Positions 25,739 to 34,997 of a DNA stretch of 43,065 bases are shown here, one piece after another (position 1 is the stretch's first letter; every line of letters begins with the position of its first letter). The notes beneath the pieces are model-generated. The model was not told the origin of the DNA, searched no databases, and worked only from the letters and a program-made list of their open reading frames with translations. The position numbers and the translations under genes are program-made. The stretch is from an uncultured Alphaproteobacteria bacterium. GTDB lineage: Bacteria > Pseudomonadota > Alphaproteobacteria > HIMB59 > GCA-002718135. The stretch is from contig CACBLW010000001.1 in NCBI GenBank assembly GCA_902540265.1, forward strand, positions 130,687 through 173,751, in the 5' to 3' direction.

Positions 25739-27832
25739 ATGTTTGATGTTAAAAATGTTGAAATTGAATGGGCTGGAAGAAAACTTAAATTAGAAACAGG
25801 AAAAATAGCAAGACAAGCTGACTCAACAGTTATAGCCACTTATGGTGGTACGACAGTTATGTGTAATGTAGTTGCTGCAAAAGAAGCAAATCCTGATATG
25901 GATTTTTTCCCCTTAACAGTAAATTATCAAGAAAAATATTATTCTGTAGGAAAAATACCTGGTGGTTTTTTTAAAAGAGAGGCTAGACCAACTGAAAAAG
26001 AAACATTAGTTTCTCGATTAATTGATAGGCCAGTTAGACCTCTATTTCATAAAGATTTTAAAAATGAGACTCAAGTTACTTGTACTGTATTATCACACGA
26101 TCAAGAAAATGACTCAGATGTTGTAGCAATGGTAGCTGCAAGTGCTGCATTAACTTTATCTGGTTTGCCATTTTTAGGCCCACTCGGAGCAATTAAGATT
26201 GGTTTTATAGACAATGAGTTTGTTGTTAACCCAAGTAAGAGTCAATTATCAAATTCTAAATTAGAATTAGTATTAGCTGGGACTAAGGAAGGCGTACTAA
26301 TGATCGAGTCTGAAGCTCACGAGCTTTCAGAAAAACAAATGCTAGATGCAGTAGTTCTTGGTCAGGAAAATTATAAAACAGTGATTGAAGCAATAATTTC
26401 CTTAGCTAAAAAAGCTGCAAAAGAACCTTGGGATCTTAAAGAAAAAGATGAAGAAATTAAAAGTTTACCATCTAAGATCAACAAAGACTTTGGTAAAGAG
26501 TTTATAGATGCTTATAAAATAACTGAAAAACAAAAAAGATCAGAAAAATTATCCTCACTAAGAAACGAAATTTCTGAAAAATTTGTAAGTGAAACACTCT
26601 CACCAGTATTAGTTTCAGACGCAATAAAAAATGTTGAAAAAGACATAGTTAGAGGAGAATTAATTAATACCGGTAATAGAATTGATGGAAGAGATACTAA
26701 AACAGTTCGTCCAATTGTTTGTGAAACTGGTGTTTTAGAAAGAACTCATGGGTCCGCATTATTTACAAGAGGAGAAACACAAGCTCTTGTAGTTTCAACT
26801 TTAGGAACAGGACAGGACGAGCAAAGAATAGATGCAATTGATGGTGAATATACAGAGAATTTTATGTTGCATTACAATTTTCCACCTTACTCTGTCGGAG
26901 AAGTTGGAAGAATAGGTTCTACTAGTAGAAGAGAAATAGGACATGGAAAATTAGCCTGGAGAGCTATTCACCCAATGTTACCCTCTAAAGAAAAGTTTCC
27001 TTACACTTATAGAGTTGTATCTGAAATTACAGAATCTAATGGTTCTAGCTCTATGGCAACTGTCTGTGGTACCTCTATGTCTTTAATGGATGCAGGAGTG
27101 CCTTTAGAAAGACCAGTAGCAGGTATAGCAATGGGTTTAATTAAAGAGAATGATAAATATGTAATATTATCAGACATACTTGGTGATGAAGACCATCTTG
27201 GTGATATGGATTTTAAAGTTGCTGGAACTTCTGAAGGAATAACATCACTACAAATGGATATTAAAATAACTAGTATTACAGCTGAAATTATGGAAGAAGC
27301 ATTAGCGCAAGCTAAAGATGGACGATTCCATATACTTGGTGAAATGGCTAAAGCAATTGATAAACCTAATCAATCGATTTCCCAATACGCACCAACAATA
27401 ACTAACCTACAAATAAACAAAGATAAAATTAGAGAAGTTATTGGTAAAGGAGGAGCAGTTATTAGAGAAATATCTGAAACAACTGGAGCTAAAATTGAAA
27501 TTAATGATGAAGGTTTGGTGAGTATTGCAGCAGTAGATCAAAAATCTGGAAATGATGCATTAGAATGGATAAAAGGTATTGTCGAAGAGCCAGAGATTGG
27601 AAAAATTTATGACGGTAAAGTTATTAAGATAATGGACTTTGGTGCTTTTGTTAATTTCATGGGATCAACAGATGGACTTGTTCATATTAGTCAATTAAAA
27701 AATGAAAGAGTAGAGAAAGTTGAAGATGTTATTAGTGAAGGAGATATGGTTAAAGTAAAAGTACTTGATATCGACTCAAGAGGAAAGATAAAACTTTCTA
27801 TGAAAGCAGTTGACGCAGAAGAAAACGCTTAA
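25739..27832 (+). CDS. pnp: Polynucleotide phosphorylase
   Basis: 3'-5' exoribonuclease of the RNA degradosome, 697 aa. Two RNase PH domains (about 10-230 and 315-545; [10 protein letters not shown] opens the second, and the [18 protein letters not shown] active-site segment is near 480-497) are separated by a helical linker. The C-terminal KH domain carries [12 protein letters not shown] near 566 and the S1 domain runs from about 620 to the end. Complete and canonical. A GAGGA site precedes the ATG. The glycerophosphodiesterase gene begins within its last codons. Confidence 0.96.
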   Translation: MFDVKNVEIEWAGRKLKLETGKIARQADSTVIATYGGTTVMCNVVAAKEANPDMDFFPLTVNYQEKYYSVGKIPGGFFKREARPTEKETLVSRLIDRPVRPLFHKDFKNETQVTCTVLSHDQENDSDVVAMVAASAALTLSGLPFLGPLGAIKIGFIDNEFVVNPSKSQLSNSKLELVLAGTKEGVLMIESEAHELSEKQMLDAVVLGQENYKTVIEAIISLAKKAAKEPWDLKEKDEEIKSLPSKINKDFGKEFIDAYKITEKQKRSEKLSSLRNEISEKFVSETLSPVLVSDAIKNVEKDIVRGELINTGNRIDGRDTKTVRPIVCETGVLERTHGSALFTRGETQALVVSTLGTGQDEQRIDAIDGEYTENFMLHYNFPPYSVGEVGRIGSTSRREIGHGKLAWRAIHPMLPSKEKFPYTYRVVSEITESNGSSSMATVCGTSMSLMDAGVPLERPVAGIAMGLIKENDKYVILSDILGDEDHLGDMDFKVAGTSEGITSLQMDIKITSITAEIMEEALAQAKDGRFHILGEMAKAIDKPNQSISQYAPTITNLQINKDKIREVIGKGGAVIREISETTGAKIEINDEGLVSIAAVDQKSGNDALEWIKGIVEEPEIGKIYDGKVIKIMDFGAFVNFMGSTDGLVHISQLKNERVEKVEDVISEGDMVKVKVLDIDSRGKIKLSMKAVDAEENA

Positions 27833-28565
27833 ATTACCCAAACTAATTGGGCACAGAGGTGTAAAAGATCTGTGTCCAGAAAACACTTTAGAGTCTATCT
27901 TAAAGGCATTCGATTTAGGTTTAAGTTTTGTAGAAATAGACGTTAAGATCTCTAAAGACAGAGTTCCAATATTATTACATGATGACACACTTGATAGAAC
28001 TACTAATGGAAGTGGGCTTGCAATTGATTATGATTATGAGAACATAAAAAAACTTGATGCGGGAAAATTTTTTTATAAAGAAAATACAAATATTTTTATT
28101 CCAAAGTTAGAAGATATTCTTGATTTGTGTACTAACAATAATGGTAATTTAAATATCGAATTAAAACCCAATAAAAATTTTGAAAAAGAAAATGTTTACC
28201 AAATATATAAAATTACAAAAAATATTAATCAGATGGATATTTTTTTCTCCTCATTTGATATGATTTCTATTTTAGAAATTTCAAAACTTTACCCTCAATC
28301 TATACGTAGTTTTTTATTAGATGATTTTAAAGAATATAATATTGATGATTTGATTAGCATATCAATTAATCATGATTTTAAAATTTGTGGATTAAATATA
28401 GATCTTGTTACTGCTGATATTATAAAAAAAATTAAAGAATCCAATATGGTAATAACTGTTTATTCAGATAAAAATATAAATTTATCTAGCGCCAAAGATA
28501 TTTTCTCCATAGGTGTTGATAGTATTTTTGTTGATAATCCTTTAGATTTATTGGAAAAACTTTAG
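27810..28565 (+). CDS. Glycerophosphodiester phosphodiesterase family protein
   Basis: GDPD-type TIM-barrel hydrolase cleaving deacylated phospholipids to glycerol-3-phosphate and an alcohol. Catalytic and metal-binding motifs: [16 protein letters not shown] near residues 14-29, EIDVKISKD near 42-50, [13 protein letters not shown] near 57-69, and a LNIELKP segment near 113. 251 aa, no signal peptide, so cytosolic. The best start is TTG 27810, inside pnp (23-base overlap); no in-frame ATG precedes the catalytic GHRG. Its stop interleaves with the fabI stop on the other strand (4-base tail-to-tail overlap). Confidence 0.88.
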   Translation: MTQKKTLKLPKLIGHRGVKDLCPENTLESILKAFDLGLSFVEIDVKISKDRVPILLHDDTLDRTTNGSGLAIDYDYENIKKLDAGKFFYKENTNIFIPKLEDILDLCTNNNGNLNIELKPNKNFEKENVYQIYKITKNINQMDIFFSSFDMISILEISKLYPQSIRSFLLDDFKEYNIDDLISISINHDFKICGLNIDLVTADIIKKIKESNMVITVYSDKNINLSSAKDIFSIGVDSIFVDNPLDLLEKL

Positions 28566-29335
28566 AACTTATTGGGCATTCCAATAATATTGTAACCACA
28601 GTCAACATAATGTACTTCACCAGTAACTGCAGAAGATAAATCACTAACAAAATATAAAGCTGATTTTCCAATTTCATCTAGTTTTGCATTTCTTTTTAAT
28701 GCTGAATGTTCTTCTGTAAATTTAAACACTTCCCTAGCATTATTTATTGCTGCACCAGCAATTGTTCTCATAGGTCCTGCTGAGATTGCATTAACACGAA
28801 TATTTTTTATGCCTAAATCCACACTCAAGTATTTTACACTTGTTTCTAAAGCGGCTTTTGCAATTCCCATTAAATTGTAATTTGGTATTACTTTATTTGA
28901 GCCGTAAAAAGTAAGGGTGAGAATACTCCCTCCATCATTCATTATAGGTTCAAAATTTCTTGCAAGACTTGTTAAAGAAAAACATGATATTTCCAAACAA
29001 TTAATAAAATTATCCTTCGTAGTATCAACATATCTACCATTTAACTCTGACTTATCTGCAAATGCAACAGCATGAATTATAAAATCAATTGTGCCCCATT
29101 CTTTTTTTATAATTTCTACAGATTTCTTTATTGAGTCATTATTATTAAAATCACATTCTATTAATATTTTTGAATTAATTTCTTCAGAAAGTGGTTTCAC
29201 CCTCTTCAATAATATTTCATTTTGATAACCAATGGCTATTTCAGCACCATTTTCAGCTAGTTGTTTTGCTATTCCCCATGCAATTGAATGATTATTTGCA
29301 ATACCAAATACTAAACCTTTTTTATTTTTAAGCAT
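28562..29335 (-). CDS. fabI: Enoyl-[acyl-carrier-protein] reductase (NADH)
   Basis: Last step of each fatty acid elongation round, the target of triclosan in sensitive bacteria. SDR-fold protein of 257 aa with the FabI-type cofactor site [16 protein letters not shown] near residues 11-26 and the catalytic Tyr-x6-Lys in [12 protein letters not shown] near 154-165. [12 protein letters not shown] near 190 is the substrate-loop signature. It overlaps fabB upstream by 8 bases, making fabA-fabB-fabI one transcript. Confidence 0.94.
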   Translation of the reverse strand: MLKNKKGLVFGIANNHSIAWGIAKQLAENGAEIAIGYQNEILLKRVKPLSEEINSKILIECDFNNNDSIKKSVEIIKKEWGTIDFIIHAVAFADKSELNGRYVDTTKDNFINCLEISCFSLTSLARNFEPIMNDGGSILTLTFYGSNKVIPNYNLMGIAKAALETSVKYLSVDLGIKNIRVNAISAGPMRTIAGAAINNAREVFKFTEEHSALKRNAKLDEIGKSALYFVSDLSSAVTGEVHYVDCGYNIIGMPNKF

Positions 29336-30545
29336 GATATTTTGAAAATACTAATGTTGCATTTGTACCGCCAAAACCAAAACTATTCGACATTACATGC
29401 TCAATTTCAACTTCATTTTCCGTTTTTAAAAGAATATTACAATCTTTGGCGCTATCATCGAGATTTTCAATATTAGCAGAACCACTTATAAAATTATTTT
29501 TCATCATCAATAAACTATAAATTGCTTCATGCACACCAGTTGCCCCTAAAGAATGACCAGTCAAAGATTTTGTTGAGCTCATTTTAGGAATATTTGTACC
29601 AAAAACATTTTTGATTGCTTCTAATTCTTTTACATCTCCTATTGGAGTGCTTGTTCCATGTGTATTTATATAATCAATCTTACCATTAATATTTTTTAAT
29701 GCTTGCTTCATGCATCTTTCTGCTCCTTCTCCAGAAGGCTGTACCATATCGTATCCATCTGATGTTGCTCCATATCCTGTTATTTCACCATATATTTTAG
29801 CACCTCTAGCTTTTGCATGCTCTAATTCTTCAAGTACTAAAGTTCCACCCCCACCAGCAATTACAAATCCATCTCTATCTGCATCATATGCCCTTGAAGA
29901 CTTGTTTGGAGTAGAGTTATATTTAGATGATAAAGCACCCATTGCATCAAATAAAATTGATAAAGTCCAATGGAGCTCTTCACCTCCTCCAGCAAAAACA
30001 ATATTTTGTTTTCCCATCTGAATTAGTTCGTACGCATTACCAATACAATGTGAACTTGTAGAACATGCTGAAGTAATTGAATAGTTAACTCCTTTAATTT
30101 TAAAAGGAGTCGCAAGAGTTGCAGAATTTGTACTAGACATTGCTCTTGGCACCATAAATGGTCCAATTTTTTTTGAACCCGAACTTTTCCCAATTTCAGA
30201 AGATTTAAATAAATTTTGAGTAGATGGACCACCTGAACCAACAATTATACCAGTCATTTCATTTGAAATATCACTATCCTCCAGCCCTGAGTCGTCTATA
30301 GCATCTTTCATCGCAATATAGTTGTATGCAGCTCCATCACCCATAAACCTTAGTAATCTTCTATCAATTTCGTTACTAATATCTATATTTGGTTTACCGT
30401 GTACAAGACTTCTAAAAGAAAACTCCTCATACTCTTCTGCACTTGTTATCCCAGATTTCAAATTTTTAAGACTGTCTATAACATCCGATTGATTATTACC
30501 AATACATGATACTATACCTAAACCTGTTACTACTACTCTATTCAT
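29328..30545 (-). CDS. fabB: 3-oxoacyl-[acyl-carrier-protein] synthase I
   Basis: Condensing enzyme FabB, needed with FabA to make unsaturated fatty acids; 405 aa. The catalytic cysteine lies in [14 protein letters not shown] near residue 160; the two histidines are in [11 protein letters not shown] near 297 and TGHSLGATG near 331. The N-terminal [15 protein letters not shown] is canonical. It starts 3 bases downstream of the fabA stop. Pairing with fabA favours FabB over FabF. Confidence 0.94.
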   Translation of the reverse strand: MNRVVVTGLGIVSCIGNNQSDVIDSLKNLKSGITSAEEYEEFSFRSLVHGKPNIDISNEIDRRLLRFMGDGAAYNYIAMKDAIDDSGLEDSDISNEMTGIIVGSGGPSTQNLFKSSEIGKSSGSKKIGPFMVPRAMSSTNSATLATPFKIKGVNYSITSACSTSSHCIGNAYELIQMGKQNIVFAGGGEELHWTLSILFDAMGALSSKYNSTPNKSSRAYDADRDGFVIAGGGGTLVLEELEHAKARGAKIYGEITGYGATSDGYDMVQPSGEGAERCMKQALKNINGKIDYINTHGTSTPIGDVKELEAIKNVFGTNIPKMSSTKSLTGHSLGATGVHEAIYSLLMMKNNFISGSANIENLDDSAKDCNILLKTENEVEIEHVMSNSFGFGGTNATLVFSKYHA

Positions 30546-30548
30546 TAC

Positions 30549-31055
30549 TTATTTCTCAGGTGAAAATAAACCGACTTTCATATCTTTAGCTTCATAAATT
30601 GTTTCACCATCAGCTTTTAAAACACCATCTCCAACTCCTAAAATCAATTTTCTTAGTATAAGTCTTTTAAGAGATATATGATAAGTTACTTTTTTGACTT
30701 TTTGTAATACCTGACCAGTAAACTTAACTTCACCAACTCCTAAAGCTCTGCCCTTTCCTGGTTGACCAAGCCATCCTAAATAAAAACCGAGTAATTGCCA
30801 CATAGCATCTAAACCTAAACAACCCGGCATTACTGGATCATCTTTAAAATGACATTCAAAAAACCATAAGTCTTCTTTAATATCTAATTCCGCAATAACC
30901 TCACCTTTAGCGAATACTCCTCCATTCTCATTTATTGAAGTAATTCTGTCAAACATTAACATAGGAGGCATTGGAAGTTGTGCATTCCCTTTTCCAAAAA
31001 GAACACCTTTTGCACAATCAATTAATTGATCGTAGGTAAATGAATTTTGTTTCAT
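30549..31055 (-). CDS. fabA: 3-hydroxydecanoyl-ACP dehydratase/isomerase
   Basis: Bifunctional dehydratase/isomerase that introduces the cis double bond of anaerobic unsaturated fatty acid synthesis; 168 aa. The active-site histidine is in [17 protein letters not shown] near residues 69-85, which also contains the catalytic aspartate (GLDAMWQL). The C-terminal [15 protein letters not shown] is family-typical. First gene of fabA-fabB-fabI. In many alphaproteobacteria the iron regulator gene irr sits just upstream; here the neighbour is a ThiF/MoeB-type gene after a 39-base gap. Confidence 0.95.
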   Translation of the reverse strand: MKQNSFTYDQLIDCAKGVLFGKGNAQLPMPPMLMFDRITSINENGGVFAKGEVIAELDIKEDLWFFECHFKDDPVMPGCLGLDAMWQLLGFYLGWLGQPGKGRALGVGEVKFTGQVLQKVKKVTYHISLKRLILRKLILGVGDGVLKADGETIYEAKDMKVGLFSPEK

Positions 31056-31094
31056 AATTTTAATTAAACTTTTTTTATATATTTATCAATTAAC

Positions 31095-31847
31095 TTAAAC
31101 TGATTTTAAATAACAATCATGTTTACTTTTAATAACAATATTATCAATGCTTAATTTTTTTCCATCAGAAATTGTCATTATATTAGTTTCATCCTTTAAA
31201 TTTAAATAGAAATTAATTATTTTTTGAGCAGTAATCAAACCTGCTAACCCTGCAGAAATACCTGAAATACCCACTACATCACATCTGGGAAGATCAACTT
31301 CATCTTTATTAGGAAAGATACAATTTAAACATAGATGATTATTTTTATCTGAATTATTGAAAAGAATTATTTGTAAATCGTGTCTTAATGCAGAGGAGTA
31401 TAAAAAATTTATTGAGTTTTTAAGACAATATTCATTTAATAATTTAGAACTTACCCAATCATCAGTTGCATCAACAATTATAGAACATTCTTTTAAAGAA
31501 TTTAAATTTAAAGAATTAATATTTTCGTCAATAGTATGAATTTTACATTCAGTATTGATTAACTGTAATTTATTTTTTGCTATATCAACCTTTTTTCTTC
31601 CAATATCATTTAAATTAAACAAAATTTGTCTATTAAGATTACTTTTTTCAACAATGTCTCCATCTACTATTAACAATTCTTTTATTCCAGAGTTGACTAA
31701 ATATTGACTTAAAGGACATCCTATACCTCCCATACCCACAATACCAATTTTTATATTTGATAATTTTTTTAGGTTCTCTTCAGAAAATTCTTTTAAAATA
31801 AATAATCTGCTGAAAATTTTATATTCTTCTTCAGAGTAATTATTCAT
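31095..31847 (-). CDS. ThiF/MoeB/HesA family adenylyltransferase
   Basis: E1-like enzyme that adenylates the C-terminal glycine of a small sulfur carrier such as ThiS or MoaD. The ATP site is GMGGIGCPLSQYL near residue 37, then VDGDIVEKSNLNRQILF with the conserved Asn-Arg-Gln, DATDDW near 125, and the cysteine loop LPRCDVVG near 189. One zinc CxxC (CLNC) is present; of the second pair only the first cysteine remains (CYLK near the C-terminus), so zinc binding may be weakened. 250 aa. The partner carrier gene is not in the window, so I cannot choose between thiamine and molybdopterin roles. It lies 4 bases downstream of coaBC. Confidence 0.82.
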   Translation of the reverse strand: MNNYSEEEYKIFSRLFILKEFSEENLKKLSNIKIGIVGMGGIGCPLSQYLVNSGIKELLIVDGDIVEKSNLNRQILFNLNDIGRKKVDIAKNKLQLINTECKIHTIDENINSLNLNSLKECSIIVDATDDWVSSKLLNEYCLKNSINFLYSSALRHDLQIILFNNSDKNNHLCLNCIFPNKDEVDLPRCDVVGISGISAGLAGLITAQKIINFYLNLKDETNIMTISDGKKLSIDNIVIKSKHDCYLKSV

Positions 31848-31851
31848 AATT

Positions 31852-33021
31852 CTATATAGAATTATAAATTTGTTTTATAATTTGCTTTGCACAATTTACC
31901 TTTGTCATTTTCTTAAATTTTTTTATCTGGTTTTTTGTAATTATTGATATTCGATTATAATCTGAACCAAAAACTTTATTTTTACTATCGATTTTATTGT
32001 AGACCATCATATCGCAATTTTTATCAACTAATTTTTTTTTGGCATTATCAACGCCCCCCGTTTCTGCGGCAAAACCAACTAAAAATTTAGGCCTTTTAGT
32101 TTTGCTTTTTCCAATTTTTTCTAAAATATCAATATTCTTATAAAGATTAATATTTAATTTTTCATTTTTTTTAATCTTGGATTTATTTATTTTTTTATTT
32201 TTGAAATCAGATACTGCAGCAGTAAAAATTCCAATATCAATTTTAGAAATTTTTCTAATTTTTTGATACATTTCGTTTGCTGTTTTTATTTCAATAAATT
32301 TCAAATTTGGCGGAGGATCTAAATTTGTCGGTCCAGATATCAAGGTCACATTCGCTCCATATAAAACTAATTGTGAAGCAATTTCATAGCCTTGTTTCCC
32401 AGAAGATTGATTTGAAATAAACCTAATTGGATCAATCATTTCAATTGTTGGTCCTGCAGTTACCAGGCATTTTTTATTTTTTAACAAATTAACATTTTCT
32501 AGTCTGTTTAAAATTCTATTTACTATATTTTTTGATTTATCAATTCTGCCTAAACCAAATTCTCCACATTTTAGATTTCCTACTGTAGGGCCAATAAACT
32601 CATGACCACTATCTTTTAATAATCTCACATTTTTTTGATTAATTTTATTATGCCACATAAAACTATTCATTGCGGGGACAAACAAAATTTTTTTATTTGA
32701 AGCAAGTAACGTATTAGAAGCTAAATTATCTCCATATCCATTTGCAAACTTTGCAATAGAATTAGCTGTAGTTGGGCATACAACTATTATGTCACTATCT
32801 CTTGATAAATTAATATGAAGCATCTTATTTTTTTTCTCATCTTCATCAGTAAATATTCTATCTTTAAGTAATTTTTTTATATCTGATATTTTTACGTACT
32901 TTTTCGCTTCTTTAGTTAGTATGCAGCTAATATTAACTTCTTTATTATTAAGTAAAGTAATAATTTCTTTACATCTAGACGCTGCTATAGATCCAGTTAT
33001 TATTAATAAAATTTTATTCAT
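31852..33021 (-). CDS. coaBC: CoaBC phosphopantothenoylcysteine decarboxylase/synthetase
   Basis: Bifunctional coenzyme A biosynthesis enzyme, 389 aa. The N-terminal flavoprotein CoaC domain (about 1-180) shows the active-site His in LHINLSRDSD, PAMN near 117 and the flexible-flap cysteine in LKCGEFGLGR near 153. The C-terminal CoaB domain starts near 185 (CLVTAGPTIEMIDPIRFISN), with SSGKQGYEIA and later FAAETGG. All catalytic elements are present. The ATG overlaps the ubiE stop by 1 base. The ubiB gene that often sits between ubiE and coaBC is missing. Confidence 0.93.
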   Translation of the reverse strand: MNKILLIITGSIAASRCKEIITLLNNKEVNISCILTKEAKKYVKISDIKKLLKDRIFTDEDEKKNKMLHINLSRDSDIIVVCPTTANSIAKFANGYGDNLASNTLLASNKKILFVPAMNSFMWHNKINQKNVRLLKDSGHEFIGPTVGNLKCGEFGLGRIDKSKNIVNRILNRLENVNLLKNKKCLVTAGPTIEMIDPIRFISNQSSGKQGYEIASQLVLYGANVTLISGPTNLDPPPNLKFIEIKTANEMYQKIRKISKIDIGIFTAAVSDFKNKKINKSKIKKNEKLNINLYKNIDILEKIGKSKTKRPKFLVGFAAETGGVDNAKKKLVDKNCDMMVYNKIDSKNKVFGSDYNRISIITKNQIKKFKKMTKVNCAKQIIKQIYNSI

Positions 33022-33752
33022 TATATTTTATAGCCAGTATGTATTGCTACAATTCCATTAAATAAATTAATAGTCTCAACTTTTGTAAATCCGCAATCAC
33101 GAAGATTTTTGCTAAGCTCTTCTTGTGATGGAAATAAATCAATGCTTTCACTTAAATACTCATAAGCATTTTTATCTTTGGCTATTATCTCCCCTAAAAG
33201 AGGTAAAATTCTTGATTTATAAATTTTATATGAACTTGATATCAAAGATGATTTAGGTGTACTAAATTCTAAGCAACAATATTTACCACCAGGTTTAAGA
33301 ACTCTGTAAGCTTCTTTTATAGATAATAAATACTCTGTCACATTCCTTAAGCAAAAAGAAATGGTATATTTGTCAAAAAAATTATTTTCAAAATTTAACC
33401 TTTCAGCATTGCCAATAAAATATTTTATATTTTTTTCTTTTTTTAATCTTTTTCTTCCTTCTAATAACATTTCTTCATTTAGATCTAAAAGATAAAGACT
33501 GGTTGGCAAATTTTCTTTCAAAATTTCACTGGCAATATCACCAGAGCCAGAACCAACATCCAAGATTATTTCATTTTCTTTTAGATCCACTGTCTCTACA
33601 AATCTTTTTTTCCATAATCGATGCATACCTAAACTCATTAAATCATTCATTATATCGTAGCTAGGAGCTACACTTGAAAATACATTCTGAACAAGTTTAG
33701 TCTTTTGTTTTGAATTTACTTTTGTATAACCAAAATTATAATCTTTGTTCAT
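33021..33752 (-). CDS. ubiE: UbiE C-methyltransferase (ubiquinone/menaquinone biosynthesis)
   Basis: SAM-dependent methyltransferase of the 2-methoxy-6-polyprenyl-1,4-benzoquinol step; 243 aa. Signatures: VQNVFSSVAPSYDIMNDLMS near residues 22-41, the SAM site LDVGSGSGDIA near 65, and RVLKPGGKYCCLEFSTP near 145. First gene of the minus-strand run ubiE-coaBC-moeB-like. Its ATG lies 1 base from the divergent mutM ATG. Ubiquinone supply fits the quinone-sensing RegB kinase further along the window. Confidence 0.93.
   Translation of the reverse strand: MNKDYNFGYTKVNSKQKTKLVQNVFSSVAPSYDIMNDLMSLGMHRLWKKRFVETVDLKENEIILDVGSGSGDIASEILKENLPTSLYLLDLNEEMLLEGRKRLKKEKNIKYFIGNAERLNFENNFFDKYTISFCLRNVTEYLLSIKEAYRVLKPGGKYCCLEFSTPKSSLISSSYKIYKSRILPLLGEIIAKDKNAYEYLSESIDLFPSQEELSKNLRDCGFTKVETINLFNGIVAIHTGYKI
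33715..33742 (+). promoter_or_regulatory. Candidate mutM promoter inside the ubiE 5' end
   Basis: TTTACT (33715-33720) and a perfect TATAAT (33737-33742) with a 16-base spacer. Transcription would start near 33749, leaving a leader of about five bases before the mutM ATG. This fits the lack of any intergenic space between ubiE and mutM, but the -35 box is only a moderate match. Confidence 0.45.
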
Positions 33753-33753
33753 T

Positions 33754-34572
33754 ATGCCAGAATTACCTGAAGTTGAGACTACAGTTAAAGGACTTACTGT
33801 AATATTGAATCAAAAAATATCTAATGTTAAAATTCATACACCAAAACTTCGTTTTAAAATTCCTAATAATATAATTAATATACTACGTAACTCCAAGATA
33901 TCCAACCTAAGACGTATAGCAAAATTTATTATTATAGATTTAGATACAGATTATTCTCTAGTAATACATCTAGGTATGTCAGGAAGATTAAAAACTGTCA
34001 ATAAAAGCTACAAAAGAATAAAACATGATCATTTTGTAATGTACTTTTTAAGTAAGAGGATACTCGTTTATCATGATCCAAGGAGATTTGGATTCATAGA
34101 TATAGTAGAAACAAAAAATCTACGAAAAAAAAAGTATATATTGAATTTGGGTGTAGATGCACTGAGTCCAGAACTTAGTGCACAAATGATTTTTGAAAAA
34201 ATTTCAAAGTCTGAGGTTCCAATAAAGCAGATTTTACTCAATCAAAAACTAATTGCTGGTATAGGTAATATTTACGCATCAGAAATTCTGTTTGATTCTA
34301 AAATTTCACCACTTACTTTAGGTAAAGATTTAGAAATTAGTCTCATTATGAAACTAATTAAGTCTACCAGAAAAATTTTAAAGAAGGCAGTTAAATATGG
34401 GGGTTCAAGTATAAGAGATTTTAGGTCCACTGATGGAACATTAGGAAATTTTCAGTCCGATTTTAAGGTTTATAATAAAGAAGGAAAAAAAATACGTGGT
34501 GATGAGGTTAGAAAGATCATTCAATATGGAAGATCTACATTTTATTGCCCAAAACTTCAAAATAATAAGTAA
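33754..34572 (+). CDS. mutM: Formamidopyrimidine-DNA glycosylase without zinc-finger cysteines
   Basis: Base-excision repair glycosylase/AP lyase removing 8-oxoguanine and formamidopyrimidines; 272 aa. ATG 33754 must be the start because the enzyme needs the N-terminal proline nucleophile of MPELPEVE. Other expected sites: the catalytic lysine in RRIAKFI near 57, LGMSGRL near 74, HDPRRFGF near 108, NQKLIAGIGNIYASE (helix-two-turn-helix) near 167. The C-terminal finger keeps GRSTFYCPK, including its DNA-contacting arginine, but the first CxxC is replaced (KKIRGDEV) and the last cysteine is leucine, leaving one of four zinc ligands. It is probably a zincless finger like those of some Nei/NEIL1 proteins. 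Starts 1 base from ubiE, divergent. Confidence 0.92.
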   Translation: MPELPEVETTVKGLTVILNQKISNVKIHTPKLRFKIPNNIINILRNSKISNLRRIAKFIIIDLDTDYSLVIHLGMSGRLKTVNKSYKRIKHDHFVMYFLSKRILVYHDPRRFGFIDIVETKNLRKKKYILNLGVDALSPELSAQMIFEKISKSEVPIKQILLNQKLIAGIGNIYASEILFDSKISPLTLGKDLEISLIMKLIKSTRKILKKAVKYGGSSIRDFRSTDGTLGNFQSDFKVYNKEGKKIRGDEVRKIIQYGRSTFYCPKLQNNK

Positions 34573-34590
34573 ATCTATATTAAATATTAA

Positions 34591-34618
34591 TTGACTTAAT
34601 TTATTTTGAATTTATAGC
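34591..34618 (+). promoter_or_regulatory. Candidate rpsT promoter giving a leaderless message
   Basis: TTGACT (34591-34596) and TATAGC (34613-34618) with a 16-base spacer, matching the sigma-70 consensus at five and four of six positions. The start site would fall at about 34624-34626, on the rpsT ATG itself (34625). The gap shows no clear ribosome-binding site. Confidence 0.45.
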
Positions 34619-34624
34619 ACGTAT

Positions 34625-34885
34625 ATGGCTAACCACGTTTCGGCAAAAAAAAGATCAAGACAGAACAAAACTAGAAATACTATTAATTCTCAATACCTAT
34701 CTAAGTTTAGAAACGCTCTAAATAAATTTAAGACATCAGTTGAAGCAAAAAATGAGCAAGAAATTCAAAAATCCTTTAGCAATGTCAACTCAATAATGGC
34801 TAAAGCATCAAAAAAAGGTATTTTTAAAAAAGAATACATATCCAGAAAGTTATCCTCCTTATCAAAACAAATTTCAAAAAAATAA
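34625..34885 (+). CDS. rpsT: 30S ribosomal protein S20
   Basis: S20, 86 aa, a three-helix protein binding the 5' and 3' minor domains of 16S rRNA. The N-terminus MANHVSAKKRSRQNKTRNT is diagnostic, and the C-terminal KGIFKKEYISRKLSSLSKQI helix is typical. In alphaproteobacteria rpsT commonly lies next to dnaA and mutM, as here. The start has no visible Shine-Dalgarno sequence and coincides with the predicted transcription start. Confidence 0.95.
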   Translation: MANHVSAKKRSRQNKTRNTINSQYLSKFRNALNKFKTSVEAKNEQEIQKSFSNVNSIMAKASKKGIFKKEYISRKLSSLSKQISKK

Positions 34886-34964
34886 TTTTTTTTTAATTTT
34901 TTTCACTTTTCTTCTTGCTAAAAATACTTAAAGAGTATTGATTAAGAAATTAATTTGGTGATTA

Positions 34965-34997
34965 AATTTTACGACTTTAGATTTTTTGCGTAAAATT
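34965..34997 (+). promoter_or_regulatory. Inverted repeat overlapping a candidate dnaA promoter
   Basis: A perfect 9-bp inverted repeat, AATTTTACG (34965-34973) and CGTAAAATT (34989-34997), with a 15-base spacer. The arms contain a possible -35 (TTTACG, 34968-34973) and -10 (TAAAAT, 34991-34996) with a 17-base spacer. This is the longest non-coding gap in the window (34886-35030) and must carry the dnaA control region. No cluster of DnaA boxes is seen in it. Confidence 0.35.

Noticed and set aside
29710-30021. 103-codon plus-strand frame inside fabB
   Set aside because: It is the antisense shadow of a well-conserved fabB with all catalytic residues.
33745-33753. Start of mutM at ATG 33745
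   Set aside because: MutM needs proline directly after the initiator methionine, which only ATG 33754 provides.
34923-34939. Hairpin AATACT/AGTATT after rpsT as a terminator
   Set aside because: The stem is short and AT-rich and no T run follows; too weak to call.
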